Of a DNA stretch of 64,000 nucleotides, positions 8,648 through 18,061 are shown piece by piece. Position numbers and translations under genes: made by a program. Origin of the DNA: Rhizobium leguminosarum bv. trifolii WSM2297 (lineage in GTDB: Bacteria; Pseudomonadota; Alphaproteobacteria; Rhizobiales; Rhizobiaceae); contig NZ_JH719395.1 in the NCBI RefSeq assembly GCF_000271845.1, forward strand, positions 1,322,466-1,386,465. Reading direction: 5' to 3'. The notes below the pieces were generated by a model. It was not told the DNA's origin. It did not search any database and worked only from the letters and a program-made list of their open reading frames with translations. Numbering within the stretch: the stretch's first letter is position 1; every line of letters starts with the position of its first letter.

Positions 8648-9976
8648 TTAATCGCAATAGACCTTGCCGCTCTTGCGGGAGCGCAGGTCGAAATGGAAGT
8701 GGTTCCAATGTTCCGGGTTGCTGCCGGGGCCGAGCACGGTGTTGAAATAGCGGCAGCTGTCGGTGCGCACCGCCTTCAACAGCCGGCCTTCGCGCAGCGA
8801 GAACAGGCCCTTTTTGCGCACGTCGATCTCATGGCCGTTCTTCAGCACGAACTTGCCGACGTCGATGGCGTTGCCGTGGGCGTGTTCCGACATCGGATTA
8901 TATCTCTGCCGGCTGTTGTTCATGCGGCGGCAGGAATAGCCGCCGAGCGGCTGGATCGTCTTAATGCCGCTCCAGTAGCGGTAGCGGGCAGACGGCGCCA
9001 GTTCGTTCTTCACCCATTTTGCGAAGGCGAGCGTCACCTGGCAGTTCAGCGTGACGGCAGGGCGGACGCCGATATTGCCAGAAAGCCCCTTCAGCGATAC
9101 CGGATAGGGAACCTGGCAGGCCGGCCCGTTCGAGATCGGCGGCTTGTCGTCGAAGAGCACACCCATGCGCTTCAGCTCGCGCCGGCAGGCAAGCTCTGAG
9201 GCCGGCATGACGCTGGGATCGACGGGTGCTGCCGGCTCGCTCATCATCGGATTGTTCGGCCGCAGCATCGCGACCTCTTCGCTCTCGTCCTCTTCCGGAA
9301 CGCGGGAGGGCGCCACCACGGGGCTCCCGTCGTTCCAGGCGGGCGCCCGGCTCATCTGCGCCTGTGCTGCCGGCTGCGGCATCGCCTGCGGTAGGGGCTG
9401 GCGCATCGGCCGGTTCATCTGCGTCGGATTGTCGGTGCCGATGCCGTCGACGACCGGTTCGGTCGCGTTGCCCTCGGCGATCTGCTGCTGTTGCTCCTGT
9501 GCCAGCCCGACAACCGGCTCGGCCCCGAGTTCGTCATCCATGTTGACGCCACCGGACGGGATCGCAAGATTTTGTGTACCACCCCAGTTGCCGTTCGGCT
9601 GGCCTGCAGCCAGCGCCTCGTCGCTGTCGATCATCGGCAGCCTGCGGCCTTGGGTTGCCGGGGCACGCAACGGCTGCGGCGCCTGAGCCGTGTGACCGGC
9701 GCCGGCAAGATTCGGCGTATCGAGGTAATCGACGGACCCCTGGCTATTGCCGACGGGTGCGCTGGAAACGGGATAGGAGGCCTGGCTTTCCACCGGCGCC
9801 ATACGCACCGCAGGCGCCATACGCGCTGCCCCCCGTGCCGGCGAGATCGAACTGACCCTGGTGCCGCTATCGACATTGGCCGGTGGTACCAGCCCATCGC
9901 TGATCGAACAGGTCGTCAGCGCAGCCGAGAGCAGCAGGGGCAAAAGGGATCGCCGAGGAAAGGAAACAAACGCCAT
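8648..9976 (-). CDS. Extensin-like C-terminal domain lipoprotein
   Basis: 442 residues. The N-terminus has a signal with a possible lipobox (SAALTTC). A long Pro/Ala/Gln-rich, low-complexity linker covers about residues 30-255. The C-terminal ~180 residues match the bacterial extensin-like domain: CRRELKRMGVLFDD, VTLNCQVTLAFAKW, NPMSEHAHGNAIDVGKF and NPEHWNHFHFDLR. Its His/Asp set resembles peptidase M15-type zinc sites (SEHAHGNAID, WNHFHFD), so peptidoglycan binding or cleavage is plausible. It probably sits in the cell envelope. The only promoter region visible is the AT-rich stretch just upstream (9977-10060). Confidence 0.82.
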   Translation of the reverse strand: MAFVSFPRRSLLPLLLSAALTTCSISDGLVPPANVDSGTRVSSISPARGAARMAPAVRMAPVESQASYPVSSAPVGNSQGSVDYLDTPNLAGAGHTAQAPQPLRAPATQGRRLPMIDSDEALAAGQPNGNWGGTQNLAIPSGGVNMDDELGAEPVVGLAQEQQQQIAEGNATEPVVDGIGTDNPTQMNRPMRQPLPQAMPQPAAQAQMSRAPAWNDGSPVVAPSRVPEEDESEEVAMLRPNNPMMSEPAAPVDPSVMPASELACRRELKRMGVLFDDKPPISNGPACQVPYPVSLKGLSGNIGVRPAVTLNCQVTLAFAKWVKNELAPSARYRYWSGIKTIQPLGGYSCRRMNNSRQRYNPMSEHAHGNAIDVGKFVLKNGHEIDVRKKGLFSLREGRLLKAVRTDSCRYFNTVLGPGSNPEHWNHFHFDLRSRKSGKVYCD

Positions 9977-10088
9977 ACTCTTATCGCTTCCGCAGGCCGA
10001 CTGGGCAGTGACAGAAAAAACTCACTCTAATTTTAATTAAAAACGGTGAACGAAAACTTACCGGCACAATCTGGACGCGACGGAGATG

Positions 10089-10111
10089 AAAAAGGCCGCT
10101 TTCGCGGCCTT
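10089..10111 (-). terminator. Intrinsic terminator of the chemoreceptor gene
   Basis: On the minus strand, an 8-bp perfect stem (arms 10092-10099 and 10104-10111, loop of 4 nt at 10100-10103) runs into a T-run at 10093-10089. It lies 17 bp after the stop of the chemoreceptor gene, which is the right position and orientation for termination. Confidence 0.8.
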
Positions 10112-10127
10112 CGATCTGTCGTTTAAC

Positions 10128-11948
10128 TCACGCTGCCCGTGTGTACCGGGCGCCAGGCGATTGCCCTGCCCCCCGCAGCCGGAAATTCGAAAGCAGCGTC
10201 TTCAACTGGGTGCTTTCGTCGGCAAGTGTGCGGCTCGCCGCCGTCGTCTCCTCGACCATCGCTGCATTCTGCTGCGTCATCTGGTCCATATGATTGACGG
10301 AACCATTGATCTCGTTCAGCCCGGTCGATTGTTCGCGTGCCGCCGTCGCGATCGACGCGACGTGGTCGTTGACCTGATTGACCAGCGCCTCGATCTCCAG
10401 CAGCGCCTCCCCGGTCGAGCGCACCAGCGCCACCCCGCCCTCGACCTCCGTCGCCGACCGGCTGATCAGCTCCTTGATCTCCTTGGCCGCATTGGCGGAA
10501 CGCTGGGCGAGTTCGCGCACTTCCTGGGCGACGACGGCAAAACCGCGGCCCGCCTCGCCTGCCCGCGCCGCCTCGACGCCGGCATTCAGCGCCAGAAGGT
10601 TCGTCTGGAAGGCGATCTCGTCGATCACCGAAATGATCTGGTTGATGCGGCTCGACGATTCCTCGATCCGGCCCATCGCCGTCACCGCATTGCGGACGAT
10701 ATCGCCGGAGCGCCCGGCGCTCGCCTTGGTCTCGGCCACCATCTCCCGCGCCTCGTTCGCCCGCTCGGATGCGGTCTTCACAGTCGCGGTGATCTCGTCG
10801 AGCGCTGCCGCCGTCTCTTCAAGCGCGGCCGCCTGCTGTTCCGTCCGCTTCGACAAATTGCCGGTCGCTTCGCTGATGTCGGAAGCGCTCTCGTTGACGA
10901 CGCGGCTCGATTCGGCGATCGCATGGATCACCCCGTTCAACGCATCGACGGCGGCGTTGAAGTCGCCTCTCAGCTTGGCATAGTCCTCGCCGATATCGCC
11001 GATCGCGACCGTCAGGTCACCGCCCGCGAGCTTCTCCAGGCCGACGCCGAGCGCCTGCATCGCGAGGGTCTGCCGCTCAGAGGCCGAACGCAGGCTCGCC
11101 TCGTTGCCGCGGCGCTCGTCCTCGATCTGCCGCTGTCTCTCGTCTTCCCGTCCGCGTAGCGCGCTGCGCTCGTCGACAGAATCGCGCAGCACCAGCAGCG
11201 CCTTGGCCATCTGGCCGATCTCGTCGCGACGATCGCTGCCCGCGATCTCCACCGATGCCTCTTCGGCGGCGATCGCGTTCATTGCCGTTTTCAGCCGGGC
11301 GATCGGCGCCGTCACACTGCGCACGATGGCATAGGCGATGGCAATCGTGGCGGCCGCGCCGAGCAGGCAGAGCACCGCCGCCCAGATCGCGTTTTGGCGA
11401 TAGAGCGCGGCAAGGTCGTCGGCATAAACGCCGGTGCCGACGATCCAGCCCCAGGGCTCGAAACCGGCGACATAGGAATATTTCAGCACCGGCTCGTCGG
11501 CGCCCGGCTTCGGCCAGTAATAATCGACGAAGCCCTTGCCGTCCTTCTTCACCTTGTTGACGAATTCGACGAACAGGAACTTGCCGTTCGGGTCCTTCAT
11601 CTGCGAAATGTCGGTGCCGTTGAGCTGCGGCTTGATCGGGTGCATCACCATGGTGGGATGCATGTCGTTGATCCAGAAATAACCGTCGGCGCCGTAGCGC
11701 ATCGCGCCGATCACGTCCTTGGCGGCGGCCTGGGCCTGTTCGCGGGTCATCGTGCCCGCCTGCTCCATCTTGTAATATTTGTCGAAGATGCCGAGCGCCG
11801 TCGCCTCCATCTTCTCCAGCCCCGCCTTCCGCTCCGCTTGCAGCTCGGAATAGGAGTAGTTCAGGAAAAAGACCATCGTCGCCGCCAGCACGGCAAGCGT
11901 AAATCCGACGAGGCAGTAAAGACGGGTAGAAATCTTGACGTTGCGCAT
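10128..11948 (-). CDS. Methyl-accepting chemotaxis protein with single Cache domain
   Basis: 606 residues. Order: N-terminal membrane segment (~10-30), a periplasmic sCache_2-type sensor with [20 protein letters not shown] and [17 protein letters not shown], a second membrane segment (~190-210), HAMP (~212-265), then the signalling domain. The signalling hairpin tip includes [21 protein letters not shown] and [18 protein letters not shown], which bind CheW/CheA. The Cache signature is typical of small organic-acid sensors, but the ligand is unknown. There is no CheR-binding pentapeptide at the C-terminus (it ends RYTRAA). A clear terminator follows at 10089-10111. No che genes are near, so it is an orphan receptor. 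Confidence 0.92.
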   Translation of the reverse strand: MRNVKISTRLYCLVGFTLAVLAATMVFFLNYSYSELQAERKAGLEKMEATALGIFDKYYKMEQAGTMTREQAQAAAKDVIGAMRYGADGYFWINDMHPTMVMHPIKPQLNGTDISQMKDPNGKFLFVEFVNKVKKDGKGFVDYYWPKPGADEPVLKYSYVAGFEPWGWIVGTGVYADDLAALYRQNAIWAAVLCLLGAAATIAIAYAIVRSVTAPIARLKTAMNAIAAEEASVEIAGSDRRDEIGQMAKALLVLRDSVDERSALRGREDERQRQIEDERRGNEASLRSASERQTLAMQALGVGLEKLAGGDLTVAIGDIGEDYAKLRGDFNAAVDALNGVIHAIAESSRVVNESASDISEATGNLSKRTEQQAAALEETAAALDEITATVKTASERANEAREMVAETKASAGRSGDIVRNAVTAMGRIEESSSRINQIISVIDEIAFQTNLLALNAGVEAARAGEAGRGFAVVAQEVRELAQRSANAAKEIKELISRSATEVEGGVALVRSTGEALLEIEALVNQVNDHVASIATAAREQSTGLNEINGSVNHMDQMTQQNAAMVEETTAASRTLADESTQLKTLLSNFRLRGAGQSPGARYTRAA

Positions 11949-12197
11949 GAGGTTCCCGGCGATTCTTATATGTGAAATCGATCACACTCTGAACGACCGG
12001 AATTACTGGAGCGTAAAGTTTATTTAGAAATTGATTAAATAACGTAAGGTGAGGCGATGGTTGTAAGATTCAACCATTTGAAATCGAACCAAATTAAATC
12101 GAGCCGGCGCAGCCGTCTTTTACAGCCTCCAGCCTTTGCACTAGGGTATTCATCAGTGAATCGCCGGCCCATGGCCCGTACAGATGGAGAACTCTTG

Positions 12198-12584
12198 ATG
12201 ACCGATGCCGCCAAGCCGAGAGGCGAACTGACGCTGCGCACACTCGCAATGCCGGGTGATGCCAACCCGGCCGGCGATATTTTCGGCGGGTGGGTCATGG
12301 CGCAGATGGACCTTGCATCGGGCATTCGTGCCGCCGAGCGCGCCAAGGGCCGCGTCGTCACTGCCGCCGTCAAGGAGATGGCCTTCGAGCTGCCGGTCAA
12401 GATCGGCGATACGCTGTCGGTCTATACCGATGTCGACCGGGTCGGCCGCACGTCGATCACCCTCATCGTCGAAGCCTGGGCGCATCGTTCCCGCTACGCC
12501 AAGATGGAAAAAGTCATCGCCGGCACCTTCATCATGGTGGCCCTCGACGAAGAGGGCAAACCGAAGGTCGTGCCCGCGGAGTAA
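12198..12584 (+). CDS. Acyl-CoA thioesterase, YciA-like hotdog fold
   Basis: 128 residues from the ATG at 12198, 7 bases after GGAGA (12186-12190); 47 upstream codons are rejected. The hotdog active-site signature is clear: MPGDANPAGDIFGGWVMAQMD, with the catalytic Asp in NPAGDIFGG, then VVTAAVKEMAFELPVKIGD and a helix. This family hydrolyses acyl-CoA thioesters in the cytoplasm and is usually hexameric. It is followed after 24 bp by a membrane-protein gene at 12609, possibly the same transcript. Confidence 0.88.
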   Translation: MTDAAKPRGELTLRTLAMPGDANPAGDIFGGWVMAQMDLASGIRAAERAKGRVVTAAVKEMAFELPVKIGDTLSVYTDVDRVGRTSITLIVEAWAHRSRYAKMEKVIAGTFIMVALDEEGKPKVVPAE

Positions 12585-12608
12585 CAGGCTCAGACCGGAG
12601 GATTGGGG

Positions 12609-13196
12609 ATGGAAACGGTCGGCTCGCCGGAGGTCTTCCTGCACATCAAGGTGGTGATGGGCATGGTCATCAGCCTTTCGCTGGCCAGGCTGCTGACCGG
12701 CGTTGCCGGCATCGTCCAGCATCCCGGCAAGGCGAAGGTCTACGCCGTCCACCTCGGCTGGGCGTTGTCCTTGTTCCTCTTCATCATCCACATCTGGTGG
12801 TGGGAATATCGCCTGCAGGCCGTGCCGGCGATCGGCTTCGGCATCTACCTCTTCCTGGTCTGCTTCTGCAGCCTGTTTTTTCTGCTCTGCGCCCTGCTCT
12901 TTCCGGCGAGCCTCGACGAATATGGCGGCTACGAGGAATATTTCATTTCCCGGCGCAAATGGTTCTTCAGCATCCTCGGCCTGACCTATGCCATCGATAT
13001 CCTCGACACGGCGATCAAGGGACCGGAGCGCATCCTCTCGCTCGGCTGGGAATATCCCGCCCGCAACATCATTTACATCCTGCTCTGCGCCCTCGCCGCC
13101 TGGACCCCCAACCGCCGCTTCCACACCACCTTCGTGGTCGTCAACCTGGTCTATCAGGTGAGCTTTATCTTCCGGCTTTATGATGTATTGGGGTGA
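12609..13196 (+). CDS. Integral membrane protein of unknown function
   Basis: 195 residues from the ATG at 12609, 7 bases after GGAGG (12597-12601). About five hydrophobic helices are visible: KVVMGMVISLSLARLLTG, LGWALSLFLFIIHIWWW, IGFGIYLFLVCFCSLFFLL, ISRRKWFFSILGL..AIDIL, and NIIYILLCALAAW. The segment HIWWWEYRL is distinctive. No family with known function is recognised. It probably follows the thioesterase gene on one transcript. Next comes a mosaic repeat (13290-13462). Confidence 0.65.
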   Translation: METVGSPEVFLHIKVVMGMVISLSLARLLTGVAGIVQHPGKAKVYAVHLGWALSLFLFIIHIWWWEYRLQAVPAIGFGIYLFLVCFCSLFFLLCALLFPASLDEYGGYEEYFISRRKWFFSILGLTYAIDILDTAIKGPERILSLGWEYPARNIIYILLCALAAWTPNRRFHTTFVVVNLVYQVSFIFRLYDVLG

Positions 13197-13289
13197 GGAG
13201 CGGTCGGGCGCAGCCCGAGCAATCGATCCAGTGAATCGATTGCAGCGACGAACGCCCTGAGCCTACAGCGAAGGGCCGGGCAGCGGCTT

Positions 13290-13462
13290 GCTCCCCCTTC
13301 TCCCCAGCGGGGAGAAGATGCCCGTCAGGGCAGATGAGGGGGTGAGCGGCAAAGCCGCGAATGCGCTGAGCGCAAGCGAAGGGCAATGAAAGCCGTGCCG
13401 TGCCGCCCCTCATCCGACCCTTCGGGCCACCTTTTCCCCGCTGGGGAGAAGAGGGAGCACGC
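13290..13462. repeat. Rhizobial intergenic mosaic element with paired GC hairpins
   Basis: Two near-identical hairpins, CTTCTCCCC-AGC-GGGGAGAAG at 13297-13317 and CTTTTCCCC-GCT-GGGGAGAAG at 13431-13451, bracket about 110 bp. The bracketed part contains ATGCCCGTCAGGGCAGATGAGGGGG and CCCTCATCCGACCCTTCGGGCCAC. From knowledge of the genus this is the common mosaic palindrome of Rhizobium intergenic regions. A relative lies inside uvrB (31931-32014) and a degenerate half at 60840-60868. It separates the membrane-protein gene from the convergent DUF1501 gene and may also help termination. Confidence 0.7.
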
Positions 13463-13477
13463 CGCCTGACCACCGCC

Positions 13478-14662
13478 TCACCCCTTCAAAAACTGCGATC
13501 CCTTGTCAAACCCCAGCCCCGGAAAAATCTTCCCCGTCAGATCATCCACACCGACATCGAACTGCCGGTAGAGCATCGCCGCCGCAATCTCCCGCACATC
13601 CGCCGTCGGCATCAGGTCGCGGTCGTCGAGCAGCTGGCCGTCACCGACGCCCGGCCAGCGGCCGAGGATGCGGCCGCCATTGATGGCGCCGCCTGATAAC
13701 ACTGCGCAGCCGCCGGTGCCGTGGTCGGTGCCGGCGGAACCGTTCTGGCGGACGGTGCGGCCGAATTCGGTCATGGCGAGCACCACCGTCTTTGCCCAGA
13801 TTTCGGGGCCAAGCGTCGTCTTCAGCGTGTTGATCGCCTGCGCCAGCTCCCCCACCGGCCGCTTGAACTGGCCGGCCTGGCCGATATGGGTGTCCCAGCC
13901 GGTGATCGAGAAGCTGGCGATACGGTAATCGCCCTTCAGCATGTTGGCAGCGAGCGCTGCTACGTCAGCAACTTTTTCGCCGCGCTGGCCATCCTGCTCC
14001 ACCATCATCGAGGCGGCGTCGGCCCGCGTCGCCTCGGCAAGTGCTGCGGCAAACGGCGGATCGCCCGCATAGAGCCGCGCCAGGAACTGCATCTCGTCGC
14101 GCGCCGGCGCCAGATTGGAATCCGAGGCCCAGACGTCGACATTGTTCGGCCCGGAGAGGATCAGTTCCGTCGAGGTGTTGACGTCGATCGCCTTGCGCGC
14201 ATCCGAACGCGGAATGACGGCAAGCGCCCGGTTCAGCCAGCCGGTCTTTTCCTCGGCGACATGTTCGCCACCGGATTCCAGCATGTCCTGCCCGTCGAAA
14301 TGGCTGCGCTGGTCACGATAGGGCGTCGACACCGCATGGACGAAGGCAAGCTCCCGGCTTTTCCAGAGCGGCATCAGTTCGGCAGCGGCGGGATTGAGGC
14401 CGAAATGCCCGTCGAGGTCGAGAAGCCCGGTATCGGGCGTCAGCGCCAAGGTCGGCCGGAGTGCGGCAAAGCCTGCATCGCCATAGGGCTGCACCAGATC
14501 CAGCCCGTCCATTGCGCCGCGCAGCACGATGGTGACGAACCGGTTGTCGCCCGGCATCGCCGCGAAGGTGACCGGCGTGAAGACCGGGGCGGCGGCCAGA
14601 CAGCAGGCGGATGTCAGAAAGCCGCGGCGGGACAGCGAGATCCGGTTCATCGACAGTGTCAT
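13478..14662 (-). CDS. DUF1501 family protein, Tat-exported
   Basis: 394 residues. The N-terminus SRRGFLTSACCLAAAPVFTPV has a twin-arginine signal. The domain begins FVTIVLRGAMDGLDLVQPYGD, with family landmarks RSHFDGQDMLESG, GWDTHIGQ, VVLAMTEFGRTVRQNGSAGTDHGTGG. DUF1501 is a sulfatase/alkaline-phosphatase-like fold with conserved Asp/His residues; no substrate is established. It follows the DUF1800 gene by 12 bp on the same strand. This DUF1800-DUF1501 pair is widespread in bacteria and probably acts together in the periplasm. Confidence 0.88.
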   Translation of the reverse strand: MTLSMNRISLSRRGFLTSACCLAAAPVFTPVTFAAMPGDNRFVTIVLRGAMDGLDLVQPYGDAGFAALRPTLALTPDTGLLDLDGHFGLNPAAAELMPLWKSRELAFVHAVSTPYRDQRSHFDGQDMLESGGEHVAEEKTGWLNRALAVIPRSDARKAIDVNTSTELILSGPNNVDVWASDSNLAPARDEMQFLARLYAGDPPFAAALAEATRADAASMMVEQDGQRGEKVADVAALAANMLKGDYRIASFSITGWDTHIGQAGQFKRPVGELAQAINTLKTTLGPEIWAKTVVLAMTEFGRTVRQNGSAGTDHGTGGCAVLSGGAINGGRILGRWPGVGDGQLLDDRDLMPTADVREIAAAMLYRQFDVGVDDLTGKIFPGLGFDKGSQFLKG

Positions 14663-14674
14663 GGCGAAAGCCTC

Positions 14675-16186
14675 CTATCGGCGGTTGAATTCGGGCGATG
14701 CCAGCACCAGCGTCAGGCCGCTGATCTTGTTCGGCGCCTGCGACACCACGCGGATCGTCTCGTCGCGCGCAGCATCCGCAAGCGTCGCTTTCAGGAATTC
14801 GCGCGGATCTTCGTCGCGGCCGAACTGGGTGGCGGCCCGCCGTGCCCAGGCCAGCCGCTCGGCGAGCTGGCTGCCGGTGATCCATGCGGAAAAACCCTCC
14901 TCGAAACCGGCCGGGCTCGGCGGCAGCCAGGTCGGCTGGCCCATGCGCTTCAGCGCCCCCTGTCCCAGCGCCCGCGCCGTCCGGAAGGCCTTGAGCCGCT
15001 TGTCCCTCGCCTCGCCGGCTGGATCCGTGGTCACCGGCGATCCTGCCATGCCAGGCGTATTCGCCGCCATATCGCCCTCTTCAGTGCCCTGCTGGTTTGC
15101 AGCCAGGAAGCTGCCGACGACACCGTTGACCGGCCCAGCATTCAGCGCCCTCAAACCGGCAACGACATAATCGAAAGGCTGCCGCGCCTTGGCGCCCTCG
15201 TCGCGCCAGGCGGCGGGATGGTCAAGCATGGCGCTGTAGACGGCTGTGAGATCACCATCCGTCTTCTTCCAGGCCGCGGCCATGTCGGAGACCATGCCAT
15301 CGTCCGGCTGGTCGGAGATAAAATGCACCGCGAGCTTGCGGCTGATATGAGCCGCCGTCTTCGGATGGACCGAAAGATCGTCGAGCATGTCGAGATAATC
15401 GTCGCGCGAGCGCTTGCGCCCGCCATAGCTGACACCGAGCACCTCATGCGTGCCGGGCTCGGAAATATTCGGCCGGAAGGCGATGTCCATCTCCTTGCGG
15501 TCGATGGTCAAGCCCGTCAGCACCATGGCCGCCGCGGTAACATCCGCCTGGGTATAACCGCTGCCAGCGCCGAGCGTATGCAGCTCAAGGAGTTCGCGGC
15601 CGAGATTTTCGTTCAGCCCCTTGTTGCGCTTGATGCCGCCTGATGAATCCGGGCCGAGCGAATCCGCCTGATCGAGATAGATCAGCATGGCGGGATGGGC
15701 CGTGGCGCTGCGCAGGAGATCGCCGAACCTGCCTGCCATGAACGGCCGGATCGCCTCGGATTCGTAAAGCGGCACGATGAGCCGCATCGGCAGGCTCTTG
15801 TTGGCGCTGGTGGAGAAGTGATCGGTCCAGAAGGTCGCCAGCCGCTCGTAAAAGCCGTAGGGCGACAGCACCGCCTGCATCAGCCGCAGGTTCGCATCGT
15901 GCTGGAACTGCTGCTGCGCCTGGCGCTGCACGCCCTTGCGCATCTCGCGCCGCGTCGGATCGTCGGTCACCGTCTTGGCGTCCTCCCGGATCTGCTTCAG
16001 CTGCTCCTGCAGGCTGAGGATCGCCCGGTGGCGCATCTCAGGACCGCCGAGCGGAAAGTCGGGCGTTGCCGCCGTCCCTTTGCTGAGCTGGCCGATCAGC
16101 TCATCCTTGCTTTGCGGCGGCGCCTCGCCCGGCCGAAAACCATAGCCGAACCGGATCGCCGCCATCGTCGGGAAAGAGAGACTCAT
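14675..16186 (-). CDS. DUF1800 family protein
   Basis: 503 residues, first gene of a two-gene operon with the DUF1501 gene. Family landmarks: AAIRFGYGFRPGE at the N-terminus, RLATFWTDHFSTSANK, PAMLIYLDQADS followed by NENLGRELLELHTLG, YTQADVTAAAMVLTGLTID, and HPKTAAHISRKLAVHFISDQPD. No signal peptide is visible at this start, while its partner carries a Tat signal. Function unproven; co-occurrence with DUF1501 suggests a joint role in the cell envelope. An imperfect palindrome at 16204-16217 lies just upstream of the start. Confidence 0.88.
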   Translation of the reverse strand: MSLSFPTMAAIRFGYGFRPGEAPPQSKDELIGQLSKGTAATPDFPLGGPEMRHRAILSLQEQLKQIREDAKTVTDDPTRREMRKGVQRQAQQQFQHDANLRLMQAVLSPYGFYERLATFWTDHFSTSANKSLPMRLIVPLYESEAIRPFMAGRFGDLLRSATAHPAMLIYLDQADSLGPDSSGGIKRNKGLNENLGRELLELHTLGAGSGYTQADVTAAAMVLTGLTIDRKEMDIAFRPNISEPGTHEVLGVSYGGRKRSRDDYLDMLDDLSVHPKTAAHISRKLAVHFISDQPDDGMVSDMAAAWKKTDGDLTAVYSAMLDHPAAWRDEGAKARQPFDYVVAGLRALNAGPVNGVVGSFLAANQQGTEEGDMAANTPGMAGSPVTTDPAGEARDKRLKAFRTARALGQGALKRMGQPTWLPPSPAGFEEGFSAWITGSQLAERLAWARRAATQFGRDEDPREFLKATLADAARDETIRVVSQAPNKISGLTLVLASPEFNRR

Positions 16187-16203
16187 GTCCGGTCAACTCC
16201 TGA

Positions 16204-16217
16204 TCACTAGATAGTGA
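16204..16217. promoter_or_regulatory. Short inverted repeat upstream of the DUF1800-DUF1501 operon
   Basis: TCACTA at 16204-16209 and TAGTGA at 16212-16217 form a perfect 6-2-6 inverted repeat. It starts 18 bp upstream of the DUF1800 ATG (16186). The position fits an operator or the downstream edge of a promoter. No regulator gene is adjacent, so this is only a candidate. Confidence 0.3.
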
Positions 16218-16307
16218 CAGGCTGACAGCGGATTGCGACGGGAATCTGTAGGAAATGCGGCGTTTTCCCGACATGGACGATTTGTAATCAACTGAAAAAG
16301 CTAATGT

Positions 16308-16655
16308 TTACGCCCGAAAGATGAAGGATGCTCCGATTGCGATGAGCGCGAAGCCGATCGCATGGCTCCAGGTCAGGTTCTCGCCGAGCCAGAAGATCGA
16401 GAAGCCGGAAAAGACGATCAGTGTGATCACCTCCTGCATCGTCTTCAGCTGCGCGGTCGTATAGACCGCCGAGCCGATACGATTGGCCGGCACCGCCAGG
16501 CAGTATTCGAAAAAGGCGATTCCCCAGCTGACGATGATGGCGAGGAAGATAGCACTGCTCTTGTGCTTGAGATGGCCGTACCAGGCAAAGGTCATGAAGA
16601 TGTTGGAGGCAAACAGCATGACGACGGGCCAGACGGCTGCGGGAGAAAACGGCAT
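16308..16655 (-). CDS. DMT-superfamily membrane protein, DUF486 family
   Basis: 115 residues with four hydrophobic helices: VWPVVMLFASNIFMTFAWYGHL, IFLAIIVSWGIAFFEYCL, KTMQEVITLIVFSGFSIFWL and HAIGFALIAIGASFIFRA. The pattern NIFMTFAWYGHLK and SWGIAFFEYCLAVPANRIG is that of DUF486, a small group related to EmrE-type transporters. Substrate unknown. It is a single-gene unit in the inner membrane; the 400 bp upstream hold no other gene. Confidence 0.85.
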   Translation of the reverse strand: MPFSPAAVWPVVMLFASNIFMTFAWYGHLKHKSSAIFLAIIVSWGIAFFEYCLAVPANRIGSAVYTTAQLKTMQEVITLIVFSGFSIFWLGENLTWSHAIGFALIAIGASFIFRA

Positions 16656-17050
16656 GGAAAAACTCGGGAGCTATGGAGGGAATAGGTGATCCGGCGAGAT
16701 GCCGGCAGGCCCTACCTAGCACGCTGTCGTTCGGCGGCAAGTCCCAGGACATGGACCGATCGTCTCACGTCACGATGCGGATCGTCGGCAGGGCGCAGCG
16801 GCTCGCCTTCAAGTCTGTTGTGGCCGACCCGCCTAGCCGCATAGAGCCCGATGTCGGCGCCGCCGATCTGTTCACGCAGCGATCGGTCGCCCAACGGCCG
16901 CTTTGCAGAGTGCGGCCTCCTCCGACATCCCTCATCCTGAGGTGCGCAGACCGCAGGCCGGAGGCTCGAAGCACACGCCGCAACATGCTTCTTGCACCTA
17001 TCAGCCACCGGTGGCCGACTTCGCCTTTATACCGGAGAACCAATCACGCC
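16656..17050. other. Intergenic region with one dispersed repeat
   Basis: 395 bp between two minus-strand genes. The only recognised element is the repeat at 16929-16974. Open frames here on either strand are arginine- and proline-rich and lack ribosome sites. The part next to 16656 should contain the DUF486 promoter. Confidence 0.5.
16929..16974. repeat. Dispersed rhizobial repeat (CCCTCATCCTGAGGTGCG type)
   Basis: The 46-bp unit starts CCCTCATCCTGAGGTGCG and continues to GAGGCTCGAAGCAC. The same unit occurs in reverse orientation at 43385-43430. The sequence is familiar as a dispersed intergenic repeat of Rhizobiales. Confidence 0.6.
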
Positions 17051-17860
17051 CTATCCGCCCTCCAGCACCCTGCCCCGGCAGGCCCAGGCCACCGATGCGA
17101 ACGATCGCGGCCCATCGGGCTCACCGGCTTCGTATGCGGCCCGGAGGGCGGCATCGACGGCTTTTCGTTTCGCCGGATCCAGCCCCGCGACATATTTGCC
17201 CAGCGGCCCCTCGCCGGCGGCGATCGGTTGCCAATAATCATCAAAGGAAGCGTATTCCATCCGGATCAGCAACGACGTCTCCTCGACGTCGGCCAGGCCC
17301 TGGGCGATGAAGCTTTCTTTCATTTCCCCCGGACGCATCATCGGCTGGAAACAATATCTGCGGCGCAGCGGTAGCGCCTGCTCGTCGAGCATGACAACCG
17401 TGTCCCACATCATCCGCATGCCGGACATGCCGCCATAATGATCCCAGACGGCAGCGGCGACCACGCCGCCAGGGCGGACCACACGGCGCATCTCGGACAC
17501 TGCCTTGGCCGCCTCCGGCACGAAATGCAGCACGAGCAGCGACATTGCCCTGTCGAAGCGGCCGTCCTCGAAGGGCAGCGCACAGGCATCGGCTTGGCGG
17601 ACGGATATACGCGGATCGGTATTGCGCCGGGTCGCCGCCTCGACGAAGACGGGCGAATAATCGATGGCGGCGATCTCGCGTAGGCCGGCCGTTTCGGCGA
17701 GCGTGAACGTCAGGCTGCCGGTGCCGCAGCCGACGTCGAGCACGCGATCCCCATCCGCAAGGCCGGCGAAATCGATCAGCATCGGCGCCAGTCTCTTGCT
17801 CCACCGCCCCATCAGCCGTTCATAACCATCCGCATTTTCGACATTGAAACTCGACGGCAT
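17051..17860 (-). CDS. Class I SAM-dependent methyltransferase (Methyltransf_11)
   Basis: 269 residues from the ATG at 17860, directly behind a GGGGGAGA ribosome site. The frame stays open for another 160 codons upstream, but that part is antisense to higB and is rejected. Motif I VLDVGCGTGSL, then AIDYSPVFVEAA, ADACALPFEDGRFDRAMSLLVLHF, and MRRVVRPGGVVAAAVWDHYGG are all standard. The C-terminal part (RMEYASFDDYWQPIAAGEGPLG) resembles ubiE-like small-molecule methyltransferases. The substrate is unknown. It is divergent from the higBA operon. Confidence 0.83.
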   Translation of the reverse strand: MPSSFNVENADGYERLMGRWSKRLAPMLIDFAGLADGDRVLDVGCGTGSLTFTLAETAGLREIAAIDYSPVFVEAATRRNTDPRISVRQADACALPFEDGRFDRAMSLLVLHFVPEAAKAVSEMRRVVRPGGVVAAAVWDHYGGMSGMRMMWDTVVMLDEQALPLRRRYCFQPMMRPGEMKESFIAQGLADVEETSLLIRMEYASFDDYWQPIAAGEGPLGKYVAGLDPAKRKAVDAALRAAYEAGEPDGPRSFASVAWACRGRVLEGG

Positions 17861-17987
17861 TAACGTCTCCCCCTTCAAGGACGATGGCCTGTTGTTGATC
17901 ATATGGCTCAGCGGCAGGCGGCCGCAAGTATCTGGTCGACCGCGGAAGTTGAGAGTGCCGCCGTTGGCATAGGGCGAGCTCCCCAAC

Positions 17988-18041
17988 GTATCATAAGATG
18001 ATACATCTTGCTTGACCCCCGCCCGTATCACGCTATGATAC
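17988..18041 (+). promoter_or_regulatory. higBA promoter with two matched operators
   Basis: Two 17-bp sites of the form GTATCA-N5-TGATAC lie at 17988-18004 and 18025-18041, centre to centre 37 bp. Between and under them is a sigma70-like promoter: TTGACC at 18012-18017 and TATGAT at 18034-18039 with a 16-bp spacer. One operator lies just upstream of the -35 and the other covers the -10. This is the layout expected for self-repression by an HTH antitoxin (HigA). Confidence 0.75.
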
Positions 18042-18061
18042 AGGCATTCAGGAGCCAAGCA

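Noticed and set aside
10086..11159. Plus-strand open frame of 357 codons antisense to the chemoreceptor
   Set aside because: It mirrors the codon pattern of the chemoreceptor, is rich in Arg and Leu, and has no ribosome site. High-GC DNA often leaves such antisense frames open.
13721..15643. Plus-strand open frame of 640 codons antisense to DUF1501/DUF1800
   Set aside because: It spans the junction of two well-supported minus-strand genes, is rich in Arg, Gly and His, and shows no domain.
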